DNA of 64,000 bases from Rhodovarius crocodyli (GTDB taxonomy: Bacteria > Pseudomonadota > Alphaproteobacteria > Acetobacterales > Acetobacteraceae), in assembly GCF_004005855.1 (NCBI RefSeq), contig NZ_SACL01000001.1, positions 372,001 to 436,000 of the forward strand. The letters run 5' to 3'. Below are positions 34,809 to 43,151 of the stretch, piece after piece. A program made the position numbers and the translations under genes. Under the pieces are notes generated by a model that was given only the letters and a program-made list of their open reading frames with translations, was not told the origin of the DNA and did not search any database. Positions within the stretch are counted from its first letter, which is position 1; the number at the start of each line of letters is the position of its first letter.

Positions 34809-36089
34809 GTGCCCATTGACGCCACCCATGCGCCCGGCCTGAAAAGCTGGGTCCAGGGCGCGAACGCGCCCGGCTGCGACTTTCCCATCCAGAACCTGCC
34901 GCATGGCGTGTTCAGCCCCGCCGGCTCCGCTCCGCGCGGCGGTATCGCCATCGGCGACCAGGTGCTGGACGTGGCCGCCGCCGTCGCCGCCGGCAAGCTG
35001 AAGGGCGCCGCCGCCGAGGCCGCCGCCGCCCCCACCCTGAACGGGCTGATGGCCTTGGGCCGCGACGCCGCGCTGGAGATCCGCGCCGCCGTCTCCGCCC
35101 TGCTGGCCGAGGGCGCGGAGCCGCTGCCCGCCCTGCTGCACCCGATGTCCGGCGTGGCGATGCACCTGCCCACCACTGTCCGGAACTTCTCGGATTTCAT
35201 GGCCAGCCGCCCGCACTGCTACCGGCTGGGCGTGAAGCGGGATGCCAACAACCCGCTGCCGCCGGCCTTCCACCACCTGCCGGTGGCCTATCATTCGCGC
35301 GCCAGCTCCGTGCGGGTTTCCGGCACGCCGCTGCGCCGCCCCTGGGGCCAGTACCCGAAGGGCGACGGCGTGGTCTTCGCCCCCACCGAGGCAATGGATT
35401 TCGAGCTGGAACTGGCCGTCTGGATCGCCGGCGAGAACGAGCTGGGCTCCCCCACCCCGATCTCGCTGGCCGACAGCCGGCTGTTCGGCTTCGGCCTGCT
35501 GAACGACTGGTCCGTGCGCGACGTGCAGCGTTACGAGATGCCCCCGCTCGGCCCCTTCCTGGGCAAGAGCGTGATGACCGCCGTCTCGCCCTGGGTCATC
35601 ACCGCCGCCGCCATGGAGCCCTTCATGGTGGCCCAGCCCGCGCGTGAGGACGGCGATCCGCCCTGCCCCGCGCATCTGACCAGCACCCGGCCCGACGCGC
35701 TGAACCTGCAGATGCGCGCCGCCATCCTGACGCCGAAACTGCGCGCAGCGGGTGCGGCGCCGCATATCGTCACCGACACGCCCTTCGCGCCCATGTCCTG
35801 GACGCCGGCGCAGATGGTGGCGCACCACACCTCCAACGGCTGCAACCTGCTGCCGGGGGATCTGCTGGGTTCCGGCACCGTGTCCGGCCCCAAGGACGGC
35901 CAGGAGGCCTGCATCGCAGAGTTGCTGCTGCGCGGCCCCATGCAGTTCCCGAACGGCGAGACCCGCCGCTTCCTGGAGGATGGCGACGAGGTGGTCTTCA
36001 CCGCCCAAGCCGGCGCCCCCGGCGCCACGACCATCGGCTTCGGCGAATGCCGCGGCGAGGTCATTCCCGCCCATGCATCCGTGACCTGA
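34809..36089 (+). CDS. fahA: Fumarylacetoacetase
   Basis: A 426-residue enzyme with the N-terminal SH3-like domain (residues about 15-120; FPIQNLPHGVFSPAG) and the C-terminal FAH catalytic domain. The metal ligands fall in EAMDFELELAVWIAGEN and GFGLLNDWSVRDVQ, and KSVMTAVSPWVIT and NGCNLLPGDLLGSGTVSGP are conserved family stretches. It cleaves fumarylacetoacetate to fumarate and acetoacetate, or a close homologue in another aromatic pathway. The start is GTG at 34809, with AGGAGG about eight bases upstream. The absence of tyrosine-pathway neighbours and the adjacent cyclase and TctC leave the actual substrate open. Confidence 0.88.
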   Translation: MPIDATHAPGLKSWVQGANAPGCDFPIQNLPHGVFSPAGSAPRGGIAIGDQVLDVAAAVAAGKLKGAAAEAAAAPTLNGLMALGRDAALEIRAAVSALLAEGAEPLPALLHPMSGVAMHLPTTVRNFSDFMASRPHCYRLGVKRDANNPLPPAFHHLPVAYHSRASSVRVSGTPLRRPWGQYPKGDGVVFAPTEAMDFELELAVWIAGENELGSPTPISLADSRLFGFGLLNDWSVRDVQRYEMPPLGPFLGKSVMTAVSPWVITAAAMEPFMVAQPAREDGDPPCPAHLTSTRPDALNLQMRAAILTPKLRAAGAAPHIVTDTPFAPMSWTPAQMVAHHTSNGCNLLPGDLLGSGTVSGPKDGQEACIAELLLRGPMQFPNGETRRFLEDGDEVVFTAQAGAPGATTIGFGECRGEVIPAHASVT

Positions 36090-36097
36090 GGCCCGCC

Positions 36098-36883
36098 ATG
36101 CGCCGCATCATCGACATTTCCTGCGCCCTGAAATCCGGCATCAAGTCCGACCCGCCGGGTTCCGAGCCCAAGATCCAGTACATGGATCACCACATGACCG
36201 CGCCGAAGATGGCCGACTACATGGGCGTGCCGGTCGCCGCCCTGCCCGAGGGCGAATACGCCGCCGTCGAGCGCATCGACCTCTCGACCCATAACGGCAC
36301 GCATATGGACGCGCCGTACCACTATTTCTCGCGCCAGGATGAGGCCCTGATCCCCGGCGGCCGCCCGTCCCTGCGGATCGACGAGGTGCCGCTGGAATGG
36401 TGCTTCAACCCCGGCGTGAAGCTGGATTTCCGCCACAAGCCGGACGGCCATGTCGTGCAGCCGCATGAGGTCGAGGAGGAGCTGACCCGGATCGGCCACC
36501 AGCTGAAGCCGCTGGACATCGTGGTGGTGAACACCCGTGCCGGCAGCCGCTATGGCGAGGATGACTACATCGACGCCGGCTGCGGCATGGGCAAGCCCGC
36601 CACCCTGTGGCTGCTGGAACGCGGCGTGCGCCTGGTCGGCACCGATGGCTGGAGCTGGGACGCCCCCTTCTCTGCCACCAAGCGCCGCATCGAGCAGGGC
36701 GGCGACCCCTCCATCATCTGGGAAGGCCACCGCGCGGGGCGGGAGATCGGCTACTCCCACATCGAGAAACTGTCGAACCTGGATGCCATCCCCAGCACCG
36801 GCTTCATGGTCGCCGCCTTCCCGGTGAAGATCCATCGCGCCTCGGCCGGCTGGGTCCGCGCCGTGGCCATCATCGAGGAGTGA
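36098..36883 (+). CDS. Cyclase family hydrolase (kynurenine formamidase-like)
   Basis: A 261-residue metal-dependent hydrolase. The family motif HNGTHMDAPYHY lies near residue 66 (HxGTHxDxPxH). A second His-containing stretch and the late GTDGWSWDAPF follow. Relatives hydrolyse N-formylkynurenine, cyclic amides or isatin. It begins eight bases after the fumarylacetoacetase stop and is followed five bases later by a TctC gene, so all three are probably co-transcribed. The pairing suggests ring cleavage followed by C-C hydrolysis of an aromatic acid, which is inference. Confidence 0.88.
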   Translation: MRRIIDISCALKSGIKSDPPGSEPKIQYMDHHMTAPKMADYMGVPVAALPEGEYAAVERIDLSTHNGTHMDAPYHYFSRQDEALIPGGRPSLRIDEVPLEWCFNPGVKLDFRHKPDGHVVQPHEVEEELTRIGHQLKPLDIVVVNTRAGSRYGEDDYIDAGCGMGKPATLWLLERGVRLVGTDGWSWDAPFSATKRRIEQGGDPSIIWEGHRAGREIGYSHIEKLSNLDAIPSTGFMVAAFPVKIHRASAGWVRAVAIIEE

Positions 36884-36888
36884 GGCGC

Positions 36889-37830
36889 ATGCGCCGGTTG
36901 ATCCTCGCGGCGCTGCTGGCGGCATCTCCCGCCATGGCGCAGGAATGGCGGCCCGAAAGCCCCATCACCCTCATCAGCCCTTATTCGCCCGGCAGCACGG
37001 ACGTGATGATGCGCATGCTGGGCGAGTACTGGCACAGCCAGACCGGCGCCAGCACCGTGGTGGTCAACCGCGACGGCGGCTCGGGGGTGGTGGGCATGCG
37101 GGCGCTGGCCGCCAGCCCGCCCGACGGCCGGACGCTCGCGCTGACGCCCATGACCGCCATCACCGTGCAGCCGCACATGGTGCGCAACCTGGGCATCTCG
37201 CCCGCCAACTTCGCGCCGGTCTGCGGCACGCATGAGAACATCATCGGCGTGGTCGTGCGCGCCGACAGCCCGATCCGCAGCATGGCGGAGCTGGTGGCCG
37301 CGGGGCGCCAGCGCAACCTGACCTTCGGCAGCGCGGGCCCCAACAGCCTGCCCTTCCTGGGTGTGTGGCGCGTCTCGAAGGCGACCGGGGTGGAGTTCAC
37401 CCACCTGCCCTTCCGCGGCGATCCGCCGCATCTGAACGAGACCCTGGCCGGGCGGCTGGATTTCTCCACCACCGTGGTGTCCTCGGCCAGCGAGTTCATC
37501 CTGTCGGGGCGCATGCGGCTGCTGGGCGTGTTCAGCGAGAACCGGCACCCGGACTTCCCCGATGTGCCGACGATGCGTGAACAAGGCATCGACGCGCTGC
37601 AGTTCAGCCAGGTGGGCATCTATGCCCCCGCCGGCACGCCTGAGAATGTGCTGAACCGGCTGGAGGAACTATGCCGCGACGGCATGCGGCAGGAGGCGGT
37701 GACGCGGGTGGCGCGCAATGCGCGCATGGTCGTGCGCTATGTGCCGCGCCGTGAATTCGCGGCCTTCGTGCAGTCGGAATACGAGGCCTATCGCGAGATC
37801 CTGCGCCAGCTGGGCGTGCAGCCCGAATAG
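36889..37830 (+). CDS. TctC/Bug-type periplasmic solute receptor (third)
   Basis: A 313-residue receptor with a short Sec signal (MRRLILAALLAASPAMAQ). The pocket motifs are divergent: SPITLISPYSPGSTDVMMR has Ser-Thr-Asp in place of the usual Gly-Gly-x-x-D, and VVVNRDGGSGVVGMRAL replaces the common ENRPGA. This suggests a ligand different from that of the other receptors here. It starts five bases after the cyclase gene. Confidence 0.9.
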   Translation: MRRLILAALLAASPAMAQEWRPESPITLISPYSPGSTDVMMRMLGEYWHSQTGASTVVVNRDGGSGVVGMRALAASPPDGRTLALTPMTAITVQPHMVRNLGISPANFAPVCGTHENIIGVVVRADSPIRSMAELVAAGRQRNLTFGSAGPNSLPFLGVWRVSKATGVEFTHLPFRGDPPHLNETLAGRLDFSTTVVSSASEFILSGRMRLLGVFSENRHPDFPDVPTMREQGIDALQFSQVGIYAPAGTPENVLNRLEELCRDGMRQEAVTRVARNARMVVRYVPRREFAAFVQSEYEAYREILRQLGVQPE

Positions 37831-37831
37831 G

Positions 37832-38023
37832 CTACTCGGCGCGGGCCGCCATATGGCCCGCGCCGGTCTGGGCGCACCAGGCCGGCAGCCGCTCCCACTG
37901 CTCCAGCGGCAGCATCCTGTAGCCGTCACCGACGCGGATACGGACCGAGTGCGTGTCGGTCCCCTGCGCGCTGACCGGGTGGCCGTTGAAGTTCTTCAGG
38001 AGCAGGGCGCTTTCCATGGGCAT
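37832..38023 (-). CDS. Small hypothetical protein
   Basis: A 63-residue basic-neutral protein with no signal or membrane segment. AAGGGAG lies eight bases before the ATG and the codon use resembles real genes. A palindrome GTGCTT-ATC-AAGCAC at 38058-38072, about 35 bases upstream, could be its promoter operator. I do not recognise it. The stretch LEQWERLPAW suggests a short folded unit. It could still be a chance frame. Confidence 0.55.
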   Translation of the reverse strand: MPMESALLLKNFNGHPVSAQGTDTHSVRIRVGDGYRMLPLEQWERLPAWCAQTGAGHMAARAE

Positions 38024-38057
38024 CTGCGTAACTCCCTTTCATGCCGGCGTTTTGCCT

Positions 38058-38072
38058 GTGCTTATCAAGCAC
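38058..38072. promoter_or_regulatory. Palindrome upstream of the 63-residue gene
   Basis: GTGCTT-ATC-AAGCAC is a perfect six-base inverted repeat in an AT-richer stretch (38024-38136) that has no gene. It is a candidate operator. Confidence 0.3.
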
Positions 38073-38136
38073 AATGAGGAAGATACGCATTTGGTTGCCT
38101 AGTTCCTGACAGATTTTGTCAAGATTTGGCCACAAT

Positions 38137-38160
38137 GCACTAATCGGGGCACTAATCGGG
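38137..38160. repeat. Tandem 12-base duplication across a stop codon
   Basis: GCACTAATCGGG occurs twice head to tail (38137-38148, 38149-38160). The second copy contains the stop codon of the MmgE/PrpD gene. Confidence 0.85.
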
Positions 38161-39486
38161 CAGGACGTCGTCGTGCCACAGCCGGTTCAACAGCGCCTCG
38201 GCTGAGGCTTGCCCGACCACCGGCACCACCAGCTCCCGGAACTTCTGGGACAGTTCCTCATCCGTCAGCGGCATGTCGGGGTCGCCCTTGCGGGTGGGCT
38301 GGTAGTGGCTCAGCACCCGGCCGTCGGTCAGCTCCACCTCGACCCGCGCCGCGCGCTGGCGCGGATAGGCGCTGGCCAGGTCGGGGCTGAGGCTGACGCT
38401 GACGCGCGGCATGATGGCGCGGATGGCCGGGTTCACCAGATTGTCCGGCGTGAAGGCCGCTAGCCGCACGCCGCCCAGCACCAGCAGCGCGCCCATGCAG
38501 TACTGCGCGGAGAACCGGCACTCCTGCTCGGTGCGGGCGTCGGGGCGGTCGGTGACATCCTTGGTGGCGGAGTAGCCGCCGATGTGGATGCGCTTCACGT
38601 CATCCGGGCCGAAGCCGTGTTCCGCGCGCAGCGTGGTCACGGCATCCAGCGCCGGGAAGATGTGCCCGCAGCAGCCGTGGTTCTTGAAGGTGATGCTGTC
38701 GATCAGCGGCGTGCCGTCCAGGCCGGCCAGCGCCACATCCCAACGGCCCGTGCTGTCGCTGGTGGCGGCAGCGAAGCCCACCGGGCCATGCAGCACGTCC
38801 AGCGCGCCCGTCATGCCGGCGGCGGCCGACATGGCGGCCAACGTGCCGGCCTCGGCGGCATGGCCGGGGTGCAGGGGCTTGGACATGCCGTCGCCCCGGA
38901 ATGCCTGCTGCAACCCGCCGGCCATGGTGGCGGACAGCGCGATGGCATGGGCGATCTTCTGCTCGTCGCAGCCCAGGATGACCGCCACCGCCGCCGCCGC
39001 GCCCATGGTGCCGACGGTGCCGGTGGTGTGCCAGTTGCGGTAATGGCTGGGCGTGACCGCCATGCCGATGCGGCACGCGACCTCGTAGCCCGCCGTAATC
39101 GCGCGATGCAGCGTCTCCAGGCTGGCGCCGTGATGCTGCGCGGCCGCCAGCGCGGCGGCGATGGTGACGCTGCCCGGGTGGTGGCCGGAATCGCGGTGGA
39201 TGTCGTCGAATTCCACCGTGTGGCTGGCCACGGCGTTCAGCAGCGCGGCGTGGCGGATGCCCGACACCTCGTTATCGATGTAGCAGCGGGCCCGGCCCGC
39301 GCCCCGCTCCCCCGCCAGCGCCGCCGCCATCAGCGTGCCGGGCGCGTTGCGCGCGCCGGGCACCAGGCAGGCGAACCAGTCCACCATGGCGCGCCGCACC
39401 GCATGGCGCGGCGGCTGCACGGTGGCGGCATGGGCCGCCAGGAGCAGGAGGGGATTGGTCGAGACGAGCGGGGCTTCGGGCATCAT
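38152..39486 (-). CDS. MmgE/PrpD family protein
   Basis: A 444-residue protein of the 2-methylcitrate dehydratase/immune-responsive family. Recognisable parts are FDDIHRDSGHHPGSVTIAAALA near residue 90, with the conserved His-Pro-Gly-Ser, TTGTVGTMGAAAAVAVILG, and DSITFKNHGCCGHIFPALDA near residue 270. Members are dehydratases, decarboxylases or isomerases of small polycarboxylic acids. It lies downstream of the ThDP enzyme and 2-hydroxyacid dehydrogenase genes but is separated from them by a palindromic element. The ATG pair at 39486/39483 follows AAGGA. The exact reaction is unknown. Confidence 0.87.
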   Translation of the reverse strand: MMPEAPLVSTNPLLLLAAHAATVQPPRHAVRRAMVDWFACLVPGARNAPGTLMAAALAGERGAGRARCYIDNEVSGIRHAALLNAVASHTVEFDDIHRDSGHHPGSVTIAAALAAAQHHGASLETLHRAITAGYEVACRIGMAVTPSHYRNWHTTGTVGTMGAAAAVAVILGCDEQKIAHAIALSATMAGGLQQAFRGDGMSKPLHPGHAAEAGTLAAMSAAAGMTGALDVLHGPVGFAAATSDSTGRWDVALAGLDGTPLIDSITFKNHGCCGHIFPALDAVTTLRAEHGFGPDDVKRIHIGGYSATKDVTDRPDARTEQECRFSAQYCMGALLVLGGVRLAAFTPDNLVNPAIRAIMPRVSVSLSPDLASAYPRQRAARVEVELTDGRVLSHYQPTRKGDPDMPLTDEELSQKFRELVVPVVGQASAEALLNRLWHDDVLPD

Positions 39487-39495
39487 GTAATCCTT

Positions 39496-39592
39496 GTTCT
39501 TTTTTGGAAAAAAGAACCAAAAAACTTTTGCCAATTCCAAAATACCCAAACTGACAAAAGTCTTTTTGCTTCTCCTTCTACAGAAAAAGAAG
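39496..39592. repeat. AT-rich composite palindromic element
   Basis: A perfect ten-base hairpin GTTCTTTTTT-GG-AAAAAAGAAC (39496-39517) abuts an arm CAAAAAACTTTTG (39518-39530). After a 24-base core the matching arm (39555-39568) returns, with one extra base. A second hairpin with 9 of 11 matches (39569-39579 with 39582-39592) ends the element. So two hairpins flank a large inverted repeat, 97 bases in all. It sits between the dehydrogenase stop and the MmgE start and is far richer in A and T than its surroundings. Confidence 0.7.
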
Positions 39593-39597
39593 GTGCT

Positions 39598-40569
39598 TCA
39601 ATCGTTCCGCTTCAGCACTTCGCGATTGATGACCATATCCGGGTCCAGATCACCCTTGAAATGGCCCACAATGCTTTCGACGCAGGAAATACCCATGCGG
39701 CGCATGCACTGTACGGTCGCGGCGGCACTATGCGGCGTCACGATCATGTTCGGCGCGTGCAGCAGCTTGTTGCCCTGGCTCACAGGTTCATCCCAGAACA
39801 CGTCTACCCCGGCGCCGGCGATATGGCCGGAGCTGAGCGCATCGGCCAGCGCCTGTTCCTCGACCAGCGTGCCGCGGGCGGTGTTGATGAAGCGCGCGCC
39901 CTTCTTCATGCCGCCCAGGAAGGCGCTGTTCACCATGCCGCGCGTCTCGTTGTTGGACGGGCAGTGGACGGTCACCCAATCCGCCTGCGCCAGGCCTTCG
40001 TCGAGCTTCACGGGCGTGTAGCCCTGCCCCAGGATGGTGTTGCGCGCGACATAGGGGTCATGGATCAGCACCTCCATGTCGAAGGCGCTGCACAGCCGGG
40101 CGACCTTGCCGCCGATGCGGCCGAAGCCCACGATCAGCACCTTCTGCCCCGCCAGGTCCCAGCAGGTGGGCACGTCGGTGTTGGTCCATTTGCCGGCGCG
40201 GGTGTTGGTGTCGAAGGTGGGCAGCTGCTTCGCCAGGCTCAGCATCAGTGCCAGGGCGTGTTCAGCCACCGACAGGGCGTTGGCCAGGGCCGTGACCGTC
40301 AGCGGAATGCCGCGCTTGGTCAGCTGCGGCACGTCCACCGCGTCATAGCCCACGCCATGGCGGGCCACGATGGACAGCTTGGGCGAGATCGAGAGGAAGT
40401 CCTCATTGATGGGCGTGGCGCGCACGATGATGGCGTCGCCCTTGGACATGGCCTTTTCCAGCGCGCCCCGGTCATCGGGGTTCACGGCTTCCCAGGTGAA
40501 GCCGGGCTCGGCCTCGATGCGGGCGATGGCGTCCTGATGGACGCCGCGCAGCAGAACGATATGGGGCAT
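39598..40569 (-). CDS. D-isomer-specific 2-hydroxyacid dehydrogenase
   Basis: A 323-residue dehydrogenase. The NAD-binding motif is VGFGRIGGKVARL near residue 150. The catalytic triad is Arg in INTARGTLV near 231, Glu in DVFWDEPVS and His in VTPHSAAAT near 286. It reduces a 2-oxo acid or oxidises a D-2-hydroxy acid with NAD(H). It follows the two ThDP-subunit genes closely on the minus strand; together they could interconvert a 2-oxo acid. The composite palindrome starts right after its stop codon. Confidence 0.92.
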   Translation of the reverse strand: MPHIVLLRGVHQDAIARIEAEPGFTWEAVNPDDRGALEKAMSKGDAIIVRATPINEDFLSISPKLSIVARHGVGYDAVDVPQLTKRGIPLTVTALANALSVAEHALALMLSLAKQLPTFDTNTRAGKWTNTDVPTCWDLAGQKVLIVGFGRIGGKVARLCSAFDMEVLIHDPYVARNTILGQGYTPVKLDEGLAQADWVTVHCPSNNETRGMVNSAFLGGMKKGARFINTARGTLVEEQALADALSSGHIAGAGVDVFWDEPVSQGNKLLHAPNMIVTPHSAAATVQCMRRMGISCVESIVGHFKGDLDPDMVINREVLKRND

Positions 40570-40578
40570 CGGGGTTCC

Positions 40579-41178
40579 TTATTCGTAAGCGGCCTGGGGG
40601 CCGAGCATGGCTTCGCGCATCCGCGCCTGCAGCACGGCACCCTCACGCGGGGGCAGCACCAGCGGCAGGGAGGCCGCGTCGATCTTGGCGAGCGCGAAGG
40701 TCAGCCCCGCCTTGGCGTGGATCGCGGCCTTCAGCGCCGGCACGTCCTCGGCGGTGTTGATGCGCAGGGGGTTCTTGATGCCGGCGCCGGCGGCCATGGC
40801 GGCCAGGTCCACGCCGTGGCGCGTCGCCGTCTCCTGCATGCCGGTCTCACCGTAATGCTCGTTGTCCAGCACCAGGATGGTCAGGTTCTTGGGCGCCTTC
40901 ACCGCGATGGTGGCCAGCGCGCCGACACCCATCAGCATTTCGCCATCGCCCGTGATGACCAGCACGGGCCGGTCGGGCTGCGCCAGCGCGATGCCGAGGC
41001 CGATCATCGCAGCCCCGCCCATGCCGCCCCACAGGGGCAGGTTCAGCGGCGTGTCGCCCACCGCCGTGATGTCCCAGGCAGGGGCACCAAGCCCCGCCAC
41101 CACCGCGAGATCGCCCCGCCCCTCCAGCACCGCGCCCACCAGCGCGCGGCGGTGCAGCTTGCCGCTTTCCGTCTGCAT
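40579..41178 (-). CDS. ThDP-dependent enzyme, C-terminal (ThDP-binding) subunit
   Basis: A 199-residue protein equivalent to the C-terminal domain of ThDP decarboxylases. The cofactor motif starts at GDGEMLMGVGALATIA near residue 77 and ends at LDNEHYGETG, with the expected spacing. The size and the separate partner gene, four bases upstream, match two-subunit enzymes such as sulfopyruvate decarboxylase (ComDE) and phosphonopyruvate decarboxylase relatives. The substrate may be another 2-oxo acid. The MQTESG start follows the end of the partner gene directly. Confidence 0.87.
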   Translation of the reverse strand: MQTESGKLHRRALVGAVLEGRGDLAVVAGLGAPAWDITAVGDTPLNLPLWGGMGGAAMIGLGIALAQPDRPVLVITGDGEMLMGVGALATIAVKAPKNLTILVLDNEHYGETGMQETATRHGVDLAAMAAGAGIKNPLRINTAEDVPALKAAIHAKAGLTFALAKIDAASLPLVLPPREGAVLQARMREAMLGPQAAYE

Positions 41179-41182
41179 CCGC

Positions 41183-41722
41183 TCAGTCCTTCCCGAAGGT
41201 CTTGGCGCCGATGATCCGCTGCCCGATCAGGGTCGCGGTGGGGCGATAGGTGTTGTAGGCGAACTTCAGCGTGGCCTCGACGGCGGCACCGATGTCCTCG
41301 GCCTTGTCGGCGCGGTTCACCAGCGTGCCCATGGCCTCCAGCACGGTCTGGGTGGCCTGGCCCATCGGCACCTGGGCCGGGTTGAACTCGCCGTAGTCGC
41401 CGCGCATCGTCACCAGCATGGGCATGGGCGTGCGGTGCAGGGCACCCAGGCTCAGCATGTTGATGCAGTTGCCGACGCCGGAGGACTGCATCAGCAGCAC
41501 GCCGCGCGCCCCGCCCAGCCAGCCGCCGAGCATCATCGCCACGCCCTCTTCCTCGGTGGTGAGCGTCACGACATCCATGTCGTTGTCGGCGATGCAGCGC
41601 TTGATGAGGCGGGAGTGCCCGGCATCGGGCACCAGCGCCACCTGGCGCACCTTGTACTGCTTCAGCAGCGAATAGATGGTTTCTGGCCAATCGGTGGCCG
41701 CACTTGCCGTCGTGCTCACCAT
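41183..41722 (-). CDS. ThDP-dependent enzyme, N-terminal (pyrimidine-binding) subunit
   Basis: A 179-residue protein corresponding to the N-terminal domain of ThDP enzymes. The essential Glu that activates the cofactor is in LTTEEEGVAMMLGGWLGG near residue 54. SSGVGNCINMLSLGAL and the later MRGDYGEFNPAQ follow, as in ComD-like subunits. It pairs with the 40579-41178 gene to form an alpha/beta enzyme. The start at 41722 has GGGGGAA before it; an upstream extension would overlap the divergent eutB gene. A TGTCCGGACA palindrome (41739-41748) lies in the shared promoter gap. Confidence 0.85.
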   Translation of the reverse strand: MVSTTASAATDWPETIYSLLKQYKVRQVALVPDAGHSRLIKRCIADNDMDVVTLTTEEEGVAMMLGGWLGGARGVLLMQSSGVGNCINMLSLGALHRTPMPMLVTMRGDYGEFNPAQVPMGQATQTVLEAMGTLVNRADKAEDIGAAVEATLKFAYNTYRPTATLIGQRIIGAKTFGKD

Positions 41723-41738
41723 TTCCCCCGGTCTTGCT

Positions 41739-41748
41739 TGTCCGGACA
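41739..41748. promoter_or_regulatory. TGTCCGGACA palindrome between ThDP operon and eutB
   Basis: A perfect ten-base palindrome in the 73-base divergent gap. The core GTCCGGAC also occurs in the AraC-MFS region at 443-450. It is a possible operator; chance is a fair alternative in GC-rich DNA. Confidence 0.3.
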
Positions 41749-41795
41749 GCTTCGGGCCGCTGGCGTGGCTTGTCCAGACCATGCAGGATGCCGGC

Positions 41796-43151
41796 ATGGC
41801 ATTCGCGCACACATTGGGCGGCACGCGATACGTGTTCGACGACCTGCGCGCGCTGATGGCGCGTGCCACGCCGTTCCGGTCGGGCGATGCGCTGGCGGGT
41901 GTCGCGGCCGCCAGCGCGGCAGAACGCGTGGCAGCCCAGTATGCGCTGGCCGACCTGCCGCTGCGGCATTTCCTGCACGAGGCCGTGCTGCCCTATGAGG
42001 CCGATGACGTCACGCGGCTGATCCTGGACAGCCACGACACGGCGGCCTTCGCGCCCGTCGCGCACCTCACGGTCGGCGGCTTCCGCGACTGGCTGCTGGC
42101 CGAGGCCGATACCGCCGCCCTGACGGCCCTGGCGCCGGGCCTGACGCCCGAGATGGTGGCCGCCGTCTCCAAGATCATGCGCATCAGCGACCTGGTGCAG
42201 GTTTCGCAGAAATGCCGGGTCATCACGCGCTTCCGCAACACCATCGGCCTGCCGGGCCGGCTCTCCATCCGCCTGCAGCCCAACCACCCGACCGACGACG
42301 CGCGCGGGGTGGCCGCCAGCGTATTGGACGGGCTGATGATGGGCGCGGGTGACGCCGTGATCGGCGTGAACCCCGCCACCGACAATATCGAGACGGTGCA
42401 GCGCCTGCTGTCCATGCTGGACGAGGTGCGGGCGCGCTTCGACATCCCGACCCAATGCTGCGTGCTGTCCCACGTCACGACCACCCTGTTGGCCATGGAA
42501 CGCGGCTCCCCGGTCGACCTGGTGTTCCAGTCGATCGGCGGCACGCAGGGGGTGAATGAGAGCTTCGGCGTCTCCCTCGCCCTGCTGGCCGAGGCGCATG
42601 ACGCCGCCCGCGCCCAGAAGCGCGGCGAGAACGTGATGTATTTCGAAACCGGCCAGGGCAGCGCTCTGTCGGCCGATGCGCATCACGGGGTGGACCAGCA
42701 GACGATCGAGGCCCGCGCCTATGCCGTCGCCCGGCAATACGCGCCGCTGCTGGTCAACACGGTGGTGGGCTTCATCGGCCCCGAATACCTGTTCGACGGC
42801 AAGCAGATCCTGCGCGCCGGCATGGAGGACCATTTCTGCGGCAAGCTGCTCGGCCTGCCGATGGGGGTGGACGTTTGCTACACCAACCACGCCGAGGCCG
42901 ATCAGGACGACATGGACACGCTGCTGACCTGCCTGGGGGTCGCGGGCGTGACCTACATCATGGGCATTCCGGGCGCGGATGACGTGATGCTGGCCTATCA
43001 GTCCACCTCCTTCCATGACGGGCTGTATGCGCGGGCGGCACTCGGCAAGCGCCCCGCGCCTGAGTTCGAGGCCTGGATGGAGCGCGTGGGGATCGGGGCC
43101 ACGGAGGCGATCCCCGCCGCACTCTCGCCCGCGCTGATCGGGCTTTCCTGA
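41796..43151 (+). CDS. eutB: Ethanolamine ammonia-lyase large subunit
   Basis: A 451-residue EutB. FRNTIGLPGRLSIRLQPNHPTDD holds substrate-site residues, GVNPATDNIETVQ and VFQSIGGTQGVNESFGVSL are family signatures, and FETGQGSALSADAHHGVDQQT and CYTNHAEADQDDMD complete the TIM barrel. With EutC and adenosylcobalamin it splits ethanolamine into acetaldehyde and ammonia. The ATG at 41796 gives the family length; earlier in-frame codons would extend into the promoter. eutC follows with a TGATG overlap. No microcompartment genes and no eutA reactivase are in the window. Confidence 0.96.
   Translation: MAFAHTLGGTRYVFDDLRALMARATPFRSGDALAGVAAASAAERVAAQYALADLPLRHFLHEAVLPYEADDVTRLILDSHDTAAFAPVAHLTVGGFRDWLLAEADTAALTALAPGLTPEMVAAVSKIMRISDLVQVSQKCRVITRFRNTIGLPGRLSIRLQPNHPTDDARGVAASVLDGLMMGAGDAVIGVNPATDNIETVQRLLSMLDEVRARFDIPTQCCVLSHVTTTLLAMERGSPVDLVFQSIGGTQGVNESFGVSLALLAEAHDAARAQKRGENVMYFETGQGSALSADAHHGVDQQTIEARAYAVARQYAPLLVNTVVGFIGPEYLFDGKQILRAGMEDHFCGKLLGLPMGVDVCYTNHAEADQDDMDTLLTCLGVAGVTYIMGIPGADDVMLAYQSTSFHDGLYARAALGKRPAPEFEAWMERVGIGATEAIPAALSPALIGLS

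Noticed and set aside
41723-41795. Possible cobalamin riboswitch before eutB
   Set aside because: The gap of 73 bases is too short for a cobalamin riboswitch and no B12-box-like sequence was seen.
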